Shown here: piece by piece, positions 9,561 through 23,111 of the stretch
Numbering within the stretch: position 1 is the first letter of the stretch
How the letters are laid out: every line of letters starts with the position of its first letter
Origin: Callipepla californica brunnescens
Lineage: Eukaryota; Chordata; Aves; Galliformes; Odontophoridae
Length of the DNA: 64,000 nucleotides
Direction of reading: 5' to 3'
Assembly (NCBI GenBank): GCA_023055505.1
Contig: JALIRH010000030.1
Location: 6,258,001 to 6,322,000, forward strand
Made by a program: the position numbers and the translations under genes
The notes under the pieces: generated by a model
Databases searched by the model: none
What the model saw: the letters and a program-made list of their open reading frames with translations, nothing else
Told to the model about the DNA's origin: nothing

Positions 9561-10249
9561 AGGTTGTTTTGGTCAGGCCAGTTTCTTATAAAAAAATACG
9601 CACTGTACACTATGTAACAGCATAACATGAAATCGGTGACCCTCAGAATTCTTCTTCTAACAAAAAAAGCCCTAGAGTGACACTGAAACCTGTATGGAAT
9701 AATTCAGGGGAGAACCAACCTGTATAAGGGAATCAACTACGCGTGATCAAGATATTATTAAGAATATTTGAAACATATGAAGCATAATCTGGGAGTTGTG
9801 AAGTCTTCATAGATCCTTTCATTGACTGCTGGCTCAGATTCGAGCACATGAGTTCAACATTTCAGTTTACAGTTGAACTCTCCAAGCTGATGCTGCCTTC
9901 CTGTTTGGCTCTTTGTGGTTCTGCCACTTAAATGAGTTGAGTACTCTTCCACAGAGCGAGAAAGTGCAAGCTGCTGGATAATCTAGCTTTCAGATAAGCT
10001 TTGCTATTCATGCACTATAGGATGGACATTGCAATCTGAAATCAGAAGACCACTATTAAGTAAAAATCAAAGGCAACCCTGGCTTTACCGGTCTTGCTGG
10101 TCCTAAACTTTCTCTAAACAGTTACAGACATCTGCAGTAAAGATTCCTATCTCCTTTATTGGGCACCAAGGATTCCTGCAAAACTAACAGTCATTTCTAG
10201 TGAGTAATTCAGCTAACCCTTTATTACTTTCTGCTTTTGTTAATGGTTT
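9561..10249. other. OR gene 1 downstream spacer
   Basis: About 690 bp shared by units 1, 2 and 4. It holds the OR 3' untranslated region if the transcript extends past the stop. I see no other feature until the inverted LTR. Confidence 0.5.
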
Positions 10250-10535
10250 ACGGGTTGCTTCGGCCCGGTTCCATGACAAATGTTGTGGGGGACCCAGGGA
10301 CCCATGCCTGGGGAAGAGAAGGAAGTGAAAAGGGAGATGGGCCTGAAAACAAGTAAAAAGTAAAAATGCAAAGCAATGTAAAGTCCCCTGGGGAACATAG
10401 TTCTTCGCTTCTAAGACAGGTATATGCAGGCCTATTGATGATCCACAGAGCTGGAGCATTAACTCCTTTACTCCCAATACACAACATGACGTTATGATGT
10501 GGAATACCAATACCAAAAGTCATAAAGCCATGACA
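10250..10535 (-). mobile_element. ERV 3' LTR, internally deleted (unit 1)
   Basis: Read on the minus strand it starts TGTCATGGCTTTATGACTTT at 10535 and ends near the GAACCGGGCC block. A purine-rich tract (aataaggggtggaa) lies just before the start, as a polypurine tract should. It is much shorter than the 535-bp LTR at 12,036-12,570 because the middle is missing between the TTTACTTGTTTTC block and the CCATCTCCC block. Units 2 and 4 share the deletion, so it predates the duplications. Confidence 0.75.
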
Positions 10536-10559
10536 TTCCACCCCTTATTCCATGTCTTA

Positions 10560-12035
10560 ATTGATTTACAAAGAGGAACAATGATTAACATCCATTAAAT
10601 ACACACACACACACAACATATATACATCTATCGACATGTAAATACTACTGCACTCCCCCAACATCAAATTCCCTTGTGGTACACACTGAACATCCCCATT
10701 CTTCTGCATCACCCACCATGTGGTCCCAGGTCCCTTAGCAAAGATAGTTCCACGGAGAGGTTTGCCCTCTCCAGAAGCTGGAAGGACCCATACCGCTTTC
10801 CCCAATATGTTCTTCACATGTACTACAGGGACCTTATCTTCCTCTACAGTAGGTAGGGAGCTGGATTGGACTATCGCGATTGATGGATCCTCGAGTGTTG
10901 ACCAACCAGGTGGCTTCTGCCAAATGCTTCTCCCAATGCTTAAATGTTCCGCCACCCATTGCTTTTAACATGGTTTTTAACAACTCATTGTATCTTTCAG
11001 TTTTACCAGAAGCTGGTGCGTGATAGGGGATATGATAAATCCACTCAATGCCATGATCTTTGGCCCAAGTATTTACAAGAGAATTTTTAAAATGAGTTCC
11101 ATTATCAGACTCAATTCTTTCTGGAGTACCTTGTCGCCACAGGACTTGTTTCTCAAGACCTAGAATGGTGTTTCGGGTGGTAGCATGGGGTACTGCATAT
11201 GTTTCAAGCCACCCAGTGGTCGCCTCCACCATGGTGAGCACATAACGCTTACCATTGCGAGATCGCGGCAAGGTGATATAATCAACCTGCCACGCCTCCC
11301 CATATTTATACTTCTGCCATCGTCCTTCCTCCCAGAGAGGTTTCATCCTCTTGGCTTGTTTAATTGCGGCGCATGTATCACAGTCATGGATCACCTGTGC
11401 AATGGCATCCATAGTTAAGTCCACCCCTCGGTCTCTAGCCCACTAAATGTTGCATCCCTTCCTTGATGGCCCGAGGTCTCATGGGCCCACCGAACTAGAA
11501 ATAACTCACTCTTATGTTGCCAGTCCAAGTCTACTTGAGTCAACTTAACTTTGGCAGCTCGATCTACCTGACGCTTGTTTTGTTGTTCTTCAGTGGCCTG
11601 GCTCTTAGGAACATGAGCATCTACATAGCGCACCTTTACAACCATATTCTTTACTCGGGCAGCAATATCTTTCCACAGTTCAGCAGCCCAAATAGGTTTA
11701 CCCTTCTGTTGACAGCCATTTTGTCCCCATTGCTGTAACCACCCCCTAAGGTTTTTGCCACAATCCATGAGTCAGTGTAAAGATAATTACTGGCCACCTC
11801 TCACATTCAGTAATATCTAAGGCCAGTTGGACAGCCTTCACCTCTGCAAATTGGCTTGATTCTCCTTCTCCTTTAGTGGCACGTGCAACTTGCTTTCCCA
11901 CATAGCGACACAATCCATCTGTGAACAGAGCGTATCTCTTTTCATCTTCTGTTAGTTCACTATATGGTGGGTCTTCTTTAGCACGTGATACCTCCTCTGC
12001 TGGTGTTGTTCCAAACTTTTTACCTTCAGGGCAGT
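10560..12035 (-). pseudogene. ERV pol fragment: RNase H and integrase (unit 1)
   Basis: Minus-strand order: an RNase H piece with ALFTDG and FAEVKAVQLAL (about 12,030-11,780); a frame break where units 2 and 4 read YLYTDSW; the RNase H end and integrase zinc-binding part with HETSGH and CDTC (about 11,768-11,360); a second frame break near 11,420; then the integrase core with D (QVDYI), D (ESDNGT) and E (KTERYN), 11,424-10,834; and an SH3-like C-terminal part ending near 10,660. All three catalytic residues are present. RT and protease are missing. The RT relatives in units 2 and 4 suggest a class III (ERVL-like) element. Not functional as it stands. Confidence 0.85.
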
Positions 12036-12273
12036 TGTCAGGAGTTTGTGAGCCGGTTCGGCCCGGCCCCGCAACAACCGAGGAAGGAGACCCACAGGCC
12101 CCCACCCCGGGCAGGGGGAAGGGGGAAAGGGAAAAAAGGAAATAAGCCCCAAAACAAAACAGCGGCAACGATCTGAGGGGGAAAAGCTAATTTACTAAAT
12201 AAGACATCAGGAAGTAAATAACACAATATAATGCAATACAGTTTGGAATTAAGCCCAATGAATCAAACAAAAC

Positions 12274-12309
<36 letters not shown>

Positions 12310-12570
12310 GTGCCCGATAAACCGAAGGCCTTACGCTAACGCTGAAGGCGGACGGCAGCGAGCACCCACTCCTAAGTGATCCTAGAGGAAAGAGAGAGAA
12401 CGTCCCGTGACCGCAGAGAGTTTTTATCTGTTCCCTCTGAGCAGAAAACACGTGAAAAAATACAAAGCATTGCAAAGTCCTCTAGGGAATGTAGTTCTCC
12501 CTGACTCCCAATGCACCACACAATGCCATGATGTGGAATACCAGTACCAAAAAATCATAAAACCACGACA
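12036..12570 (-). mobile_element. Full-length ERV LTR at a recombination junction (unit 1)
   Basis: 535 bp from TGTCGTGGTTTTATGATTTT (12570, minus strand) to CTCCTGACA (12036). It has a U3-like part, the GCGTTAGCGTAAGGCC block, a long GA/CT microsatellite at about 12,275-12,307, and a C-rich tail. One side is the first zinc finger of the KZNF gene and the other is pol sequence. The flanks (gcagt and cttgt) do not form a target duplication, so the present position results from recombination or deletion rather than a simple insertion. Confidence 0.8.
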
Positions 12571-13930
<1,360 letters not shown>

Positions 13931-15440
13931 TGCTGCTGTCCTGCAGGCTGGGATGATCACGGGTGGAAGGCAGAAGTTGAAGTGGAGCCTGCAAGGCCAA
14001 GGGAAATGGCAGCAGAGCTGTGACTGAATGCAGCAGTCCCTGTCCAACCCATGCCCACACCAAACCATCTGCACGGAGCTGCCTGGGGGATGGCACAGCA
14101 CACCCTGCACAGTAAGGCAATGAGCAACAGCACTCATAACACTCTGGCTTAAAGACAGTAATCATCACAAAGCTATAACAATCTGGGGTGCTGAAAGAGC
14201 TGACAGATGAGAGTTGAACAGTGGGGGACTAAAGACAAAGCATGACAAGGAGACAGGCATCCCAAAACTGAGAGCAGGTCGAGGTCACACCTTCGCAGAG
14301 ATTCTTCACCCCCTTTTGTCCAGACACCTTGCAGATACTGATCTGCTGTAAGAGACTCACGCTTCGTTTGGAGCTTTGTGTCCTTCCCTAAGGTTATGTC
14401 TGAGACTGAGCTCATATGATTCTTTACACACAAAGCCGTGAACAAGTCTGGGACCAGAACTGGATCCAGGTCCATAAAGGCTCCTTATTTCTGTGGGTTC
14501 AGGAGTTGACATTGACAGGGGTCCACTCTGAGCCTCATGACTCGGTGGGAGGGGCTCCTGTAGTTGTGTGTGTAATCCAATCTTGTTAAGACACTGTTAA
14601 ATCAGTACTGCAAATGTGTTGTCTTTCAATAAATACAGTCCTGCTTCTCTGTAGCTTTGGATCTCATATTGTATTGGGATTCATCTGTGACAAATTGGCA
14701 AAGTCACGAGGGCCACACAAGGAAGTAAGGGGAGAGGTGTTATGTGCAAAATGCCAGGTTTGGAAGCTAAATATGAAAGAAAGGAAAACAGAAATAGACA
14801 GGAACAGGGAACAGAACCTAAATCACATCTCTAACACAAATGTAATTAATCATGGCCAAATAAAATAATAAAATAACTAAGCATTAACCATAGACATTCC
14901 ATGAGACACCGTTCATCATCAGCCTCCTGGTGTTATCTTCTATCAGACTGTAGCATTCCAGAAAGAAGGTAAAAGTCACAGGAAATATTTCAACTCCTGT
15001 ACAGACCATGAACATTCTTATCGTGGTCGATCCCTCCTTTTATCCTCCATTTCTCTTGCCTATGTGAAAGCTCCCATTCTAGCCTGCCAGGCAAGAATCT
15101 CCTCAGTTGTCTATCTCGTCACGGAGATGAGTACCACACAAAAGGGTGTTAACTGGCAGCTTGTCTCTCTTTCGTCGTCCCCGGACATGCCCATCTGCTT
15201 GTCCCTTAGACAAAGGCTTTCACAACCCTTCCCCAGTACTAGCTTGGACAAGATTAGACATGTTCATCAGCAGACTTTGAGGCAATGGTATAAAATAATA
15301 GTCTCTAACATGGTATCCCCCTTGCACCCGGCATGTGAGCGCAGTGCTAAGTAACATTATCTGCCTTATCACCTCACTCTGGGTTATAGAGCCAGAACAA
15401 AACCCTTGGGACACGTTCTCACAGCAAAGACCACCCAGTC
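13931..15440. other. KZNF first intron and upstream region (unit 1)
   Basis: About 1.5 kb between the first coding exon and the GC-rich block. An acceptor-like site (ccttggccttgcag) precedes the exon with the ATG, so a 5' untranslated exon boundary lies near 14,000. The first part matches the right end of unit 4; most of the stretch is deleted in unit 2. No other gene is seen. Confidence 0.5.
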
Positions 15441-15529
15441 CCCAGTACTTCAGGGGCTGACACAGTGGCAATTCCCCGCTTATTAGAGGCTTTCCATTAA
15501 GATCCAAAAAAGAATGCACCGGGTATTTT

Positions 15530-16180
15530 GAATCTTACAGGAATCCACACGTGCAGAGCTGCGCAGCAAGGTCCTCTCGTGCGGTCCAGAGGGAGAACTG
15601 CAGTCCCAGCTGCGCTGTATCACAGAGGTACAAGCAGGCAGCAGAGCACGCTGACCTCCTGTGCTCACTTCCTCCCTGTCCCAGCTCCAAGCCCTTCGTG
15701 TGACCCTCTCTGCCCAACCCGGGCTGCAACACGCCTGCAAAGTGTTCCTGCTGTCGTTGCAGCCCACCTGGCCCAGCAAAGCTGCCGTGCCGGGCAGCAC
15801 ATGGAGCCGGGACCAGGGTCCCACCCGGTGCTGCTGGCAGCGTGTGCTCCTCTGCACGAACCACGAAGGGCACCTACCTTGGGTGCAGAGCAGGCTGCTC
15901 CCAGCTCTGTTGCAGGCAACCGGGCTCCTTGGAGTCGCACAGAGCACAGGATGCTGAGTGCCCTCAGCCCGGAGCTGGCCGCAGGACGGCCTTGGTGCAC
16001 CTCCTGCCACCGCGGTGCTGCCCGGATGGCTTCCAGCCAGGCTCTGGCTGCTTCAGCACAGGCTCAGGTGCCACAGCGAGCAAGCCCCGAGCCGGCTGCC
16101 AGGCCTCGGGCACTTTCACTGCTCATTCTCAGCTCACATCTGCTCCCGGGGGACAGGAGGAGGGGAGGGAGGGAGGAGGG
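15530..16180 (-). promoter_or_regulatory. GC-rich promoter and noncoding exon 1 of the KZNF gene (unit 1)
   Basis: A GC- and CpG-rich block with overlapping ORFs on both strands, as expected from base composition. On the minus strand a consensus 5' splice site (CACCCAAG then GTAGGTG) lies at 15878/15877. It would end a noncoding first exon that could be spliced toward the exon with the ATG at 13930. KZNF genes commonly have such a first exon. The promoter position is inferred. Confidence 0.5.
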
Positions 16181-18558
16181 AAGAAGGGTGGGGGCTGTGT
16201 TTTGTTATGTTAATGAAGCATTGCTTTCTGCGGTGTCTTTTTTTCCTTTGCTGGGGACATTTGCACCTCCATGTCCTCAGGCATCCCTACTTACTGTTTA
16301 TTGCTTTCCATTAAATCCTCTCAGCGCAGAGCATGTTTCAACAAGAGGCAATCACTGTCTTCCCTGCTCTAGAGGACAGCATCTCCCTGCAGCTGGCTGA
16401 GTTCTTTGTCCTAACCACTTCTCCTGGTTTCTCTGTTAGGTCTTCCTTTGAAGGCGTGAGCATGGTGACCATCTCTGCTGTATGTCTGCCACCTCTGATG
16501 TTCACTGGTTTATATCTACAGTCTGTAAGGCCACCCAGAAGGAACTGCTCTCAGGGTACTTGGGAGATTGTGTAGAGATGATATAGGTTGGTTTTCTTAG
16601 CCATAGGGATTAATACATTAGTTTAAGAACTGGTATACTACCTTAGCAAAAATAATGCATATGTGCTACTTGTAAAGCTTTCCATTTCAGCTTTTGTGGG
16701 TGAACAGTCCCAGTAATTCTGCACTGGGAACGTAACTGAATTTTATTGTCTGCCTCAATGGTTTTGCCTCACAAGAAGCACTGAAGTCACAATAGAATAC
16801 CTTTTTGCCTCAAAACATGCCACCACATTTAGATCAGGTTCCACATACACTGTTTTTAAAAGTGGTGCACTGTGGTCTCATAATCAATGGGAATCTTCCA
16901 AAGTGGATGCAAGTGAGTCAGAGGGTTCAGGAATGAAGCTGATGGTGGAAAAAGGGAAGAAGTCAGTGGGCACTAGGCTATGAATACCACTGAGCGTGCC
17001 CAAAGGGACATTAGCACATACCTGTGAGACCTTGAAAAAGAAGGACTATGTATGCCAGCGTACAGCAGATGTATGTCTGAACTGTTCAAATGCAGAACCT
17101 GAACTCTGAGAGGGTGCGCTTGCTTGTCAAGACGCCCAATGCGCACCGTTGAGGAATAAAGGAGTGCTGCTTTCTAACATCACACTGAGTGATTCTCAGG
17201 GAGCTTCCCCCAATCCAGGCTCCATCGGGACCAGCTGCATGTTCCCTGCATTGCAGCAATGCATTCCTTTTTACTGCCCCTGTGAAAGCGTGACAGAAGC
17301 TTCTCATGTATGGAGAGTAAGGGTGTGGGGATCCCCAAGTAGTACCCCACATGCAATCAGGGATTTGTCCCAAGTGTGCAATGGGTTCTTTTTCCCAGAA
17401 ATAACATGATGAGGGAGTGCTTGAGAGAAGCCCGCCAAGAGAAATGGGGTTTGAGTAGTAGTTGAGAGATTCAGGAACCCCGGGCTCTACATCTTCCTGA
17501 AAGTACGGTGGTGAGGGTGTGCTTGAGAGATTCCAGACCCCCAGAAGAAACTGAAGAGCTAGGGTTACTGGGAACCGTGTTGTGTTACGGTTGCCGACAT
17601 TGTGATGTTAAAGTAACTTGTGGAAACCTGGGGTCTGTAGAAAAACAAGTTCCCATTTTGTTGGGGGAAATTGTTATGACTCTCCCTGGAGGAATTTGGT
17701 GCACAACCATGACTTGAGGGAGCTGGCAGACTCAATTACCTATCAATGTGAGGAGGGACGATTGTCCATCGTAAACTGTATTTAGATGAAAGTGTATTCA
17801 GACTGTTGTGATGGTTGCAGTTTGCACCAGCCAAGATAGATGAAGACTGGAATGAGAAACAGTTGTGTCACCACCCCCTCCCTCCCTGGGCCGCTCTTAT
17901 TTTTTCATCGTCCCTCTTTCATTTCCCTGCACTATGATCTACACCAATTATTTCCTGTCTCTACTCCTTGTCCTTTCTTGCCTTTGCTTTCTCCATTTCC
18001 TCTCTGTTCCCTCCTGTGCCTTCCTTGGCTTTTGCCTTTCCCTAGCCTCCCTCTCTTTATTTTTTTTTCCAAAGTTTCATCATTAAAAGGGCTCAGCACT
18101 CTTTGGTCTTCCACACACCTGTCCTGTCTACGAAAGACCCCGTTCTACAATTTTTTTTTTCCCTCTAATTGCTCCAACCGGTCTCGACTAATTATGGACT
18201 CTGATGCCCCTGGTAAAAACAAAAATCAAATTTCAGTCTCCTCTCCAGGCTCAGAGGCTTCCAATCCTAACACTGGGATATTGGGTTTCCTAGACCTCTA
18301 CAGATAAGGACATTCTTGCTTCCAATGTGTTCCTGCCCAACTGCCAGGTAACACAGCATTTCACAACAGGAGTTTGCAGTGTCTCTGCCCCAGGGTCTTT
18401 CTCTGAACGCTCTGGGAAATGCCCAAGGCGGGATCTTCTTTGACTTTTGCATGCTCTTCTCAGTAAACATGATCTGAGTATTTGCATTTGTTTGACTTGA
18501 ACTTTGGGATACTGTACCCTCTGTCTTTCTCCATGTTGTTCTTTCTACATATTGAGAA
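16181..18558. other. Spacer and leader before Gag-like gene B
   Basis: No convincing gene. From about 17,830 to 18,070 the + strand is pyrimidine-rich, then a short frame (about 18,194-18,300) begins MDSDAPGKNKN. The sequence from about 17,740 is repeated before the unit 3 Gag-like gene (37,710-38,544), so it probably is the proviral leader or the flank of this Gag gene. I could not identify an LTR end or primer-binding site here. Confidence 0.45.
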
Positions 18559-20295
18559 ATGAGTGACAGTGTAGTCACAATGAAAGGTGAAGATGTGTTA
18601 TTTGACCTTTTAGAAAAGCATGGTGCCAGACCCTCGTTAACAGGGGTAGACTGGGCACGGCAAACCTGCAGAGTGTTTCAGACCATATTAGTGTTCTGCA
18701 AAAGAATGCTTGTACCCAACTGGAAAAGGAAAGGCATTTATTTGTGCAGCATTGGGTTCTGCTCTAGTTGCAGCCATAGAACTCCGTGACCAGCAGCTTA
18801 AAACAGAGAACCAAACTAGAGAGTCACTGCAAGAGTTGGTTAAAACTCTACAGAAACAGATAGAGGAACTCAAAAGGGAATTAGAAAATGAAAAACATAA
18901 TTCATCCCTATTACTAGAGACTCTAAAGGGTAACTGTAAGGATACCAGTGACACTGTTACCCATAGTTTGCCTCAAGAAAAAATCTATCCTCTAGAAGAA
19001 CTGGAAGGAATAAAGGCAAGGCTAGACAAATGAGAGGCCTGTCCAGCTCCAATACGTCCTTTGATAAAAACTGAATATACCTTTGATAACAGTGAGGATC
19101 TAGACCCTCAAATGAATGTTAAGGAAATTCCCTTTTCAGCCACTGAACTAGCTAAACTGAAAAGAGATTTTAGCCGTTTTCCAAAAGAATCAGAAACGGA
19201 GTTTGTATGGAGAGTTAGCCTCAGTGGTGGAGACCAAATACTGTTAACTGAAAAAGAAGCTGAAGGTTATTGGGGACCAGGAGTATTTTTAACTACTGGC
19301 AACAATCGTGCTCCCTGGTCCCTAACACAGAGAGCTGCCTACTGGGCAGGTGGTCTTAACCCTCTAGAAAGGGGAGACCCCCTTGCCATTACTGGGACAG
19401 TTGATCAATTAGTGGAAAGTGTTCAAAAGGCTGCTTGCCTGCAAATGATGTATGATAGAAAGCTGCAGCCACACCATGAATCCCCTATGATGATGCCTGT
19501 TGATCCTGAGAGAATGACCCCTCTTATCAGGGGGCTTCCGGAATTGCTGAAACCTATAGGTATACAACTGCAAGGAAAAATACAGGCTATGCCTCAAGGA
19601 GAAAGAATTCAGGCAGCATTAGAAGGTGCTGCAACCCCTGACCACTTGCAGTCAGGGTACAAAGCATGGACGTGGGGGGGAGGTTGCCCAAGAATTAATT
19701 AACTGTGTGAGAAAATATGGACCAGTGACTTCTTCCAACAGTAAATTTGAGACAAAGGGAGTAAGGTGCACAGTGGCCAATTTGGCCCCTCCCCTATCTA
19801 ATCGGGAGAGCAACAGATTTAAAAGGGTCTCACTTTCAGTGAAAGCATGTGGGCAAAATATAGATCATAAACGTAACAGTTTTTGGACTCTGGGCCGTCA
19901 GAAGGGCATTCCGCGAGAATTAATGGATGGTTTATCTACAGACAAGTTAGAGGAGTTAGTTAGTGGGTGGCCAGAACAAAAGTCCAAAAGAAGTGACACT
20001 CCACTTCCAAGGGCCCCCAACTTTGGAATCAGCACGGGCACAAAGACCGCAGGAAAACTGATTCCCTAACCCCTATTAAGTGGGCGGGGGGGAAGGAGGG
20101 TGGATGTACATTAGGAAACTTAGAACGAAAGGAAACGACCTGTTATATACGCTTAGAAGGCTAAGGATGCCTGGGAAAAGGAATGTAAAAGTACCAGTCA
20201 TCGGATTATTCCCTCATCTGAACCACATTAACAAGCCCCAACAGGGCAGACCTATGTCCTGTTTTGTTTTGCAGAAGACCCCCGTTGGACCTTGA
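18559..20295 (+). pseudogene. Gag-like ERV gene, type II (unit 2)
   Basis: Starts MSDSVVTMKGED at 18559. The reading frame is broken by a frameshift near 18,700, a TGA near 19,031 (unit 3 reads leucine), an extra G in the G-run near 19,676, and a TAA near 20,067. The frames resume in turn: residues homologous to the coiled coil (18,710-19,030), the ETEFVWR capsid-like core (19,061-19,702), and a C-terminal part rich in basic residues (19,700-20,295). Relative to type I it lacks about 9 residues after the N-terminal WARQ motif. The first and the G-run frameshifts are shared with unit 3; the internal TGA is private. Confidence 0.7.
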
Positions 20296-20471
20296 CTGAA
20301 CACAGAAAGGCAGACAGCTGACTTTAATCATTTGTGTTCTGGGACAAATATTGAAGATGTGATCATACTAGAACGCTGAATACACCTCTTGATTACACTG
20401 TGTCTTTTGGTTGCATAGTATCATGTGTGGGTGCTGTCTTTTGGTCTGTTAAACTTCACACTTGGGTTTGA

Positions 20472-21168
20472 GTTTTCACAGGTTTTGCTGGCTTACTGGC
20501 TACTCCCTGCACAGTAATGCCATTCCTTTTGATCCCTTCTTCTACTCCTTTTTATCAAACTGATTATGATTTGCATGTAACTCCGCTGTGGTGTTTCCAA
20601 CTTCCTAATAAATTTGGAAATCAACCTAGGGACCCATCTCATATCTGTCAGATGTGGTCACCAAAAGAAACCCATTCTGTTATTGATGCTTTTTAGTGTC
20701 AGAGAGATGTTTGCTGTAACACCAGTCCAGGAGTTCCATCCAAAACATGGTTGTTGGAAGGTGTTCTATGTTTTGTCAAGTGTATGCTTCTCTAATATTT
20801 TCTATTATGGGATGTCCGAAACACACTATCCCATTAAAGTTCTATACACTATAACAATACTTGAACTTGCCAAACTAGTATCTACCTGTCTATCTGTCTG
20901 TCAGCTTTTCAATCGCTTTTAAGATGCTCAAATGACAATTCTGGTCATATTTAATCTTGAAGCAACAGGCAGTGTTGCAGTGTGGTGAAATTATACCTTT
21001 GCTCAGCCTATTAGAAAACATGTTTGTTCCACCTATAGTCCTGGCAAAAAACCAAATCAACTTTGAAAACATTACATGGCAAATCCCAAAAGAACACTAT
21101 TCACAGAAGATAGTGAGGAAGATAGTATATTTTGCTAGGCTTATCAGCATGGTAAACAGACAACTGGT
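20472..21168 (+). pseudogene. Env-like remnant (unit 2)
   Basis: Same arrangement as at 2084-2780, with the same stops after the HVTPLWCFQLPN segment and the same later frame with NIT. It differs by scattered substitutions only, so it shares the decay of the unit 1 copy. It is followed by an A/G-rich microsatellite (about 21,168-21,212). Confidence 0.35.
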
Positions 21169-21493
21169 AAAAAAAAAAAAGAAAAGAAAAAGAAAAAAAA
21201 AGAAAAAAAAAGAGGCTTACATTTTGCAGATTGTCAAGGATCACTGATAACTCCACAGGAGAGGGATCTCCAACGAGATATTATTCCCTAGGGGTGGTCA
21301 GCCCTTAAATGGGGTCTGGGATAGGTGGAGCCAGACTCTCCCCCTTCTAGTCACACAGGTACACTGCCTTCACCTGTGCTCCAGCGACTGACTCAGTGCT
21401 CACCTCAGGTGATCCATCAGGTCTTGATTCAACATTTCCCATGCAAGGGAGATGGTCGTTATGGTCATAATGAGGACCATATCTTATGAAACG

Positions 21494-22004
21494 TGTCCTG
21501 GTTTTATGATTTGTAGTGGTATTCCGCATCATAACATCATGTAGTGCATTGAGAATTAAAGAGTTAATGCTGCAGAACCGTGGATCACCGACAGTTCCAG
21601 GTATACCTGTCTCAGGAGAGAAGAAGAATGACGTTAAGCAGAGGACTTTGCATTGTTTTGTATTTTTATGTTTTTTCTGCTCAGAGACTGAGTGCCACGA
21701 GATGCTCTCATTCCTTTGGGGATCAACCCAGCTGCGGATGCTCACTGCAATCTCACTGTCAGCGTTTAGCGTAAGGCCTTTGGTTTATTGGACCCTCGCT
21801 CTTGCTCATTCTATTTGATTTATTGCTTTCAATTACAACTATATTGTGTATATTGTATTATATGTATGTTGTATTATATTGTGCTAATTTGTTTTCCGAT
21901 ATCTTCTTTAGTAAATTAGTATTTCTCCTCAGATCATTGCCGCTATCTTCATTCTAGGCCCATCTCCTTCCTTCCTCCCCTACCCCCCTCCCTCCCCGCC
22001 TGAT
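21494..22004 (+). mobile_element. ERV LTR, 3'-truncated (unit 2)
   Basis: Begins TGTCCTGGTTTTATGATT. It keeps the start of the C-rich tail (catctccttccttcctcccc) that units 1 and 4 have lost, showing that the truncation in those two happened by a further small deletion. The terminal GAACCGGGCC block is missing here too. Confidence 0.75.
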
Positions 22005-22936
22005 GAGGCTATACATAATTTCATGTAAGGACTCCTCAGAGATTGCAACAGTGAGACAGTTATCTTGCTTAGTAAAGCTGTCAGAGTGGAGCATGTGTTT
22101 CATTGTTGCATTAAGGGAAGAGCGAAGGGGGTGCATTCCACATAACCTTAAGCAATCAGACACTTCAATTAGGAGAGAACAAGCAAGCAAGCAAGAATTT
22201 TTTGGGGGGAGGGGCTGCAAAAAGATTGAGGTGGCATAGTAAAGAGATAAGATTCATCTCACTTAAAATGAGCTGCCTTATATGCAAGAGACTGAGTCTT
22301 CTTGCAACTAAGCCTGAGCGAGGCATTCAGATGAGCAAGTATGAATCCCCCAGTCCTGATTCATCTGACCCCTTAATACACCAGCAACACCAAGAAAAAG
22401 GGGATTTTTGAGGAAAGAGAGAAAGTAAGAAAACAACCAACCGACATCAAAACACATTTCACTTATTTTACACTTCCTTGAAGTATGAGTCTTTGCCCGA
22501 GGACAGTGAGAGTTTGTGCTCAAAAATTAAAGTCATACAATACTGGAAATGTATTGATACATTTGCATAGCACAAGCATCAATTATCAGTAATTTAAGCA
22601 GATATTAACACAGGACCTTAAAAACATAAGTTGGATAGGAGCGCTACATGGAACCAGGTTTGGAGTGAATATTGGAGGCAACTGACTGTGATTTCTGTGC
22701 GTAAATTGTTCTCATTATAATCTAATGCCAAAACACACCTCTGTCCCAAAGGCTGCCTGCCTCCAAGGGGGAATTATTTTCTCATTACCATCTGATTCTA
22801 ATACCAAAGCACACTTCCGTCCCACATGTTGCACACCTCCAAGGGGAAAGCACCCCTCACTGAGCAGGAGCTCTGACCTTTTGAGCCAGACTTCTAAAAG
22901 CAAAGAGCAAACATTGTACGCCAACCAGGATAGTGG

Positions 22937-23111
22937 AATCATACAATCATGAAGACTGGAGAGGAATCTGAAGTACTCATCCAGTCCAACCGTCCACGTA
23001 CCACCAGTACTGCCTGCTGACCACGTGCCTCAGTGACACATCTCCATGTTTGTGGAATATTCACCTCCAGGGATGGTGACTCCACCGCCTCCCTGGGTGG
23101 GATTGCCTGTG
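22937..23111 (-). mobile_element. CR1 LINE 3' tail (unit 2)
   Basis: Same 5'-truncated CR1 end as at 4491, in the same place in the cassette. It was inserted before the duplications. Confidence 0.8.

Noticed and set aside
10184..10541. ORFs of about 100 codons on the minus strand
   Set aside because: They lie inside the ERV LTR and its flank; no protein family is recognised and the matching frames in units 2 and 4 follow from duplication.
12275..12307. GA-repeat as a regulatory element
   Set aside because: It is a plain dinucleotide microsatellite inside an LTR, with no further sign of function.
15483..16400. Several overlapping ORFs of 110-290 codons on both strands
   Set aside because: They lie in a GC-rich block where stop codons are rare in all frames. 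The compositions are repetitive (Ala, Cys, Pro, Arg) and no domain is seen. A promoter or noncoding exon is the better reading.
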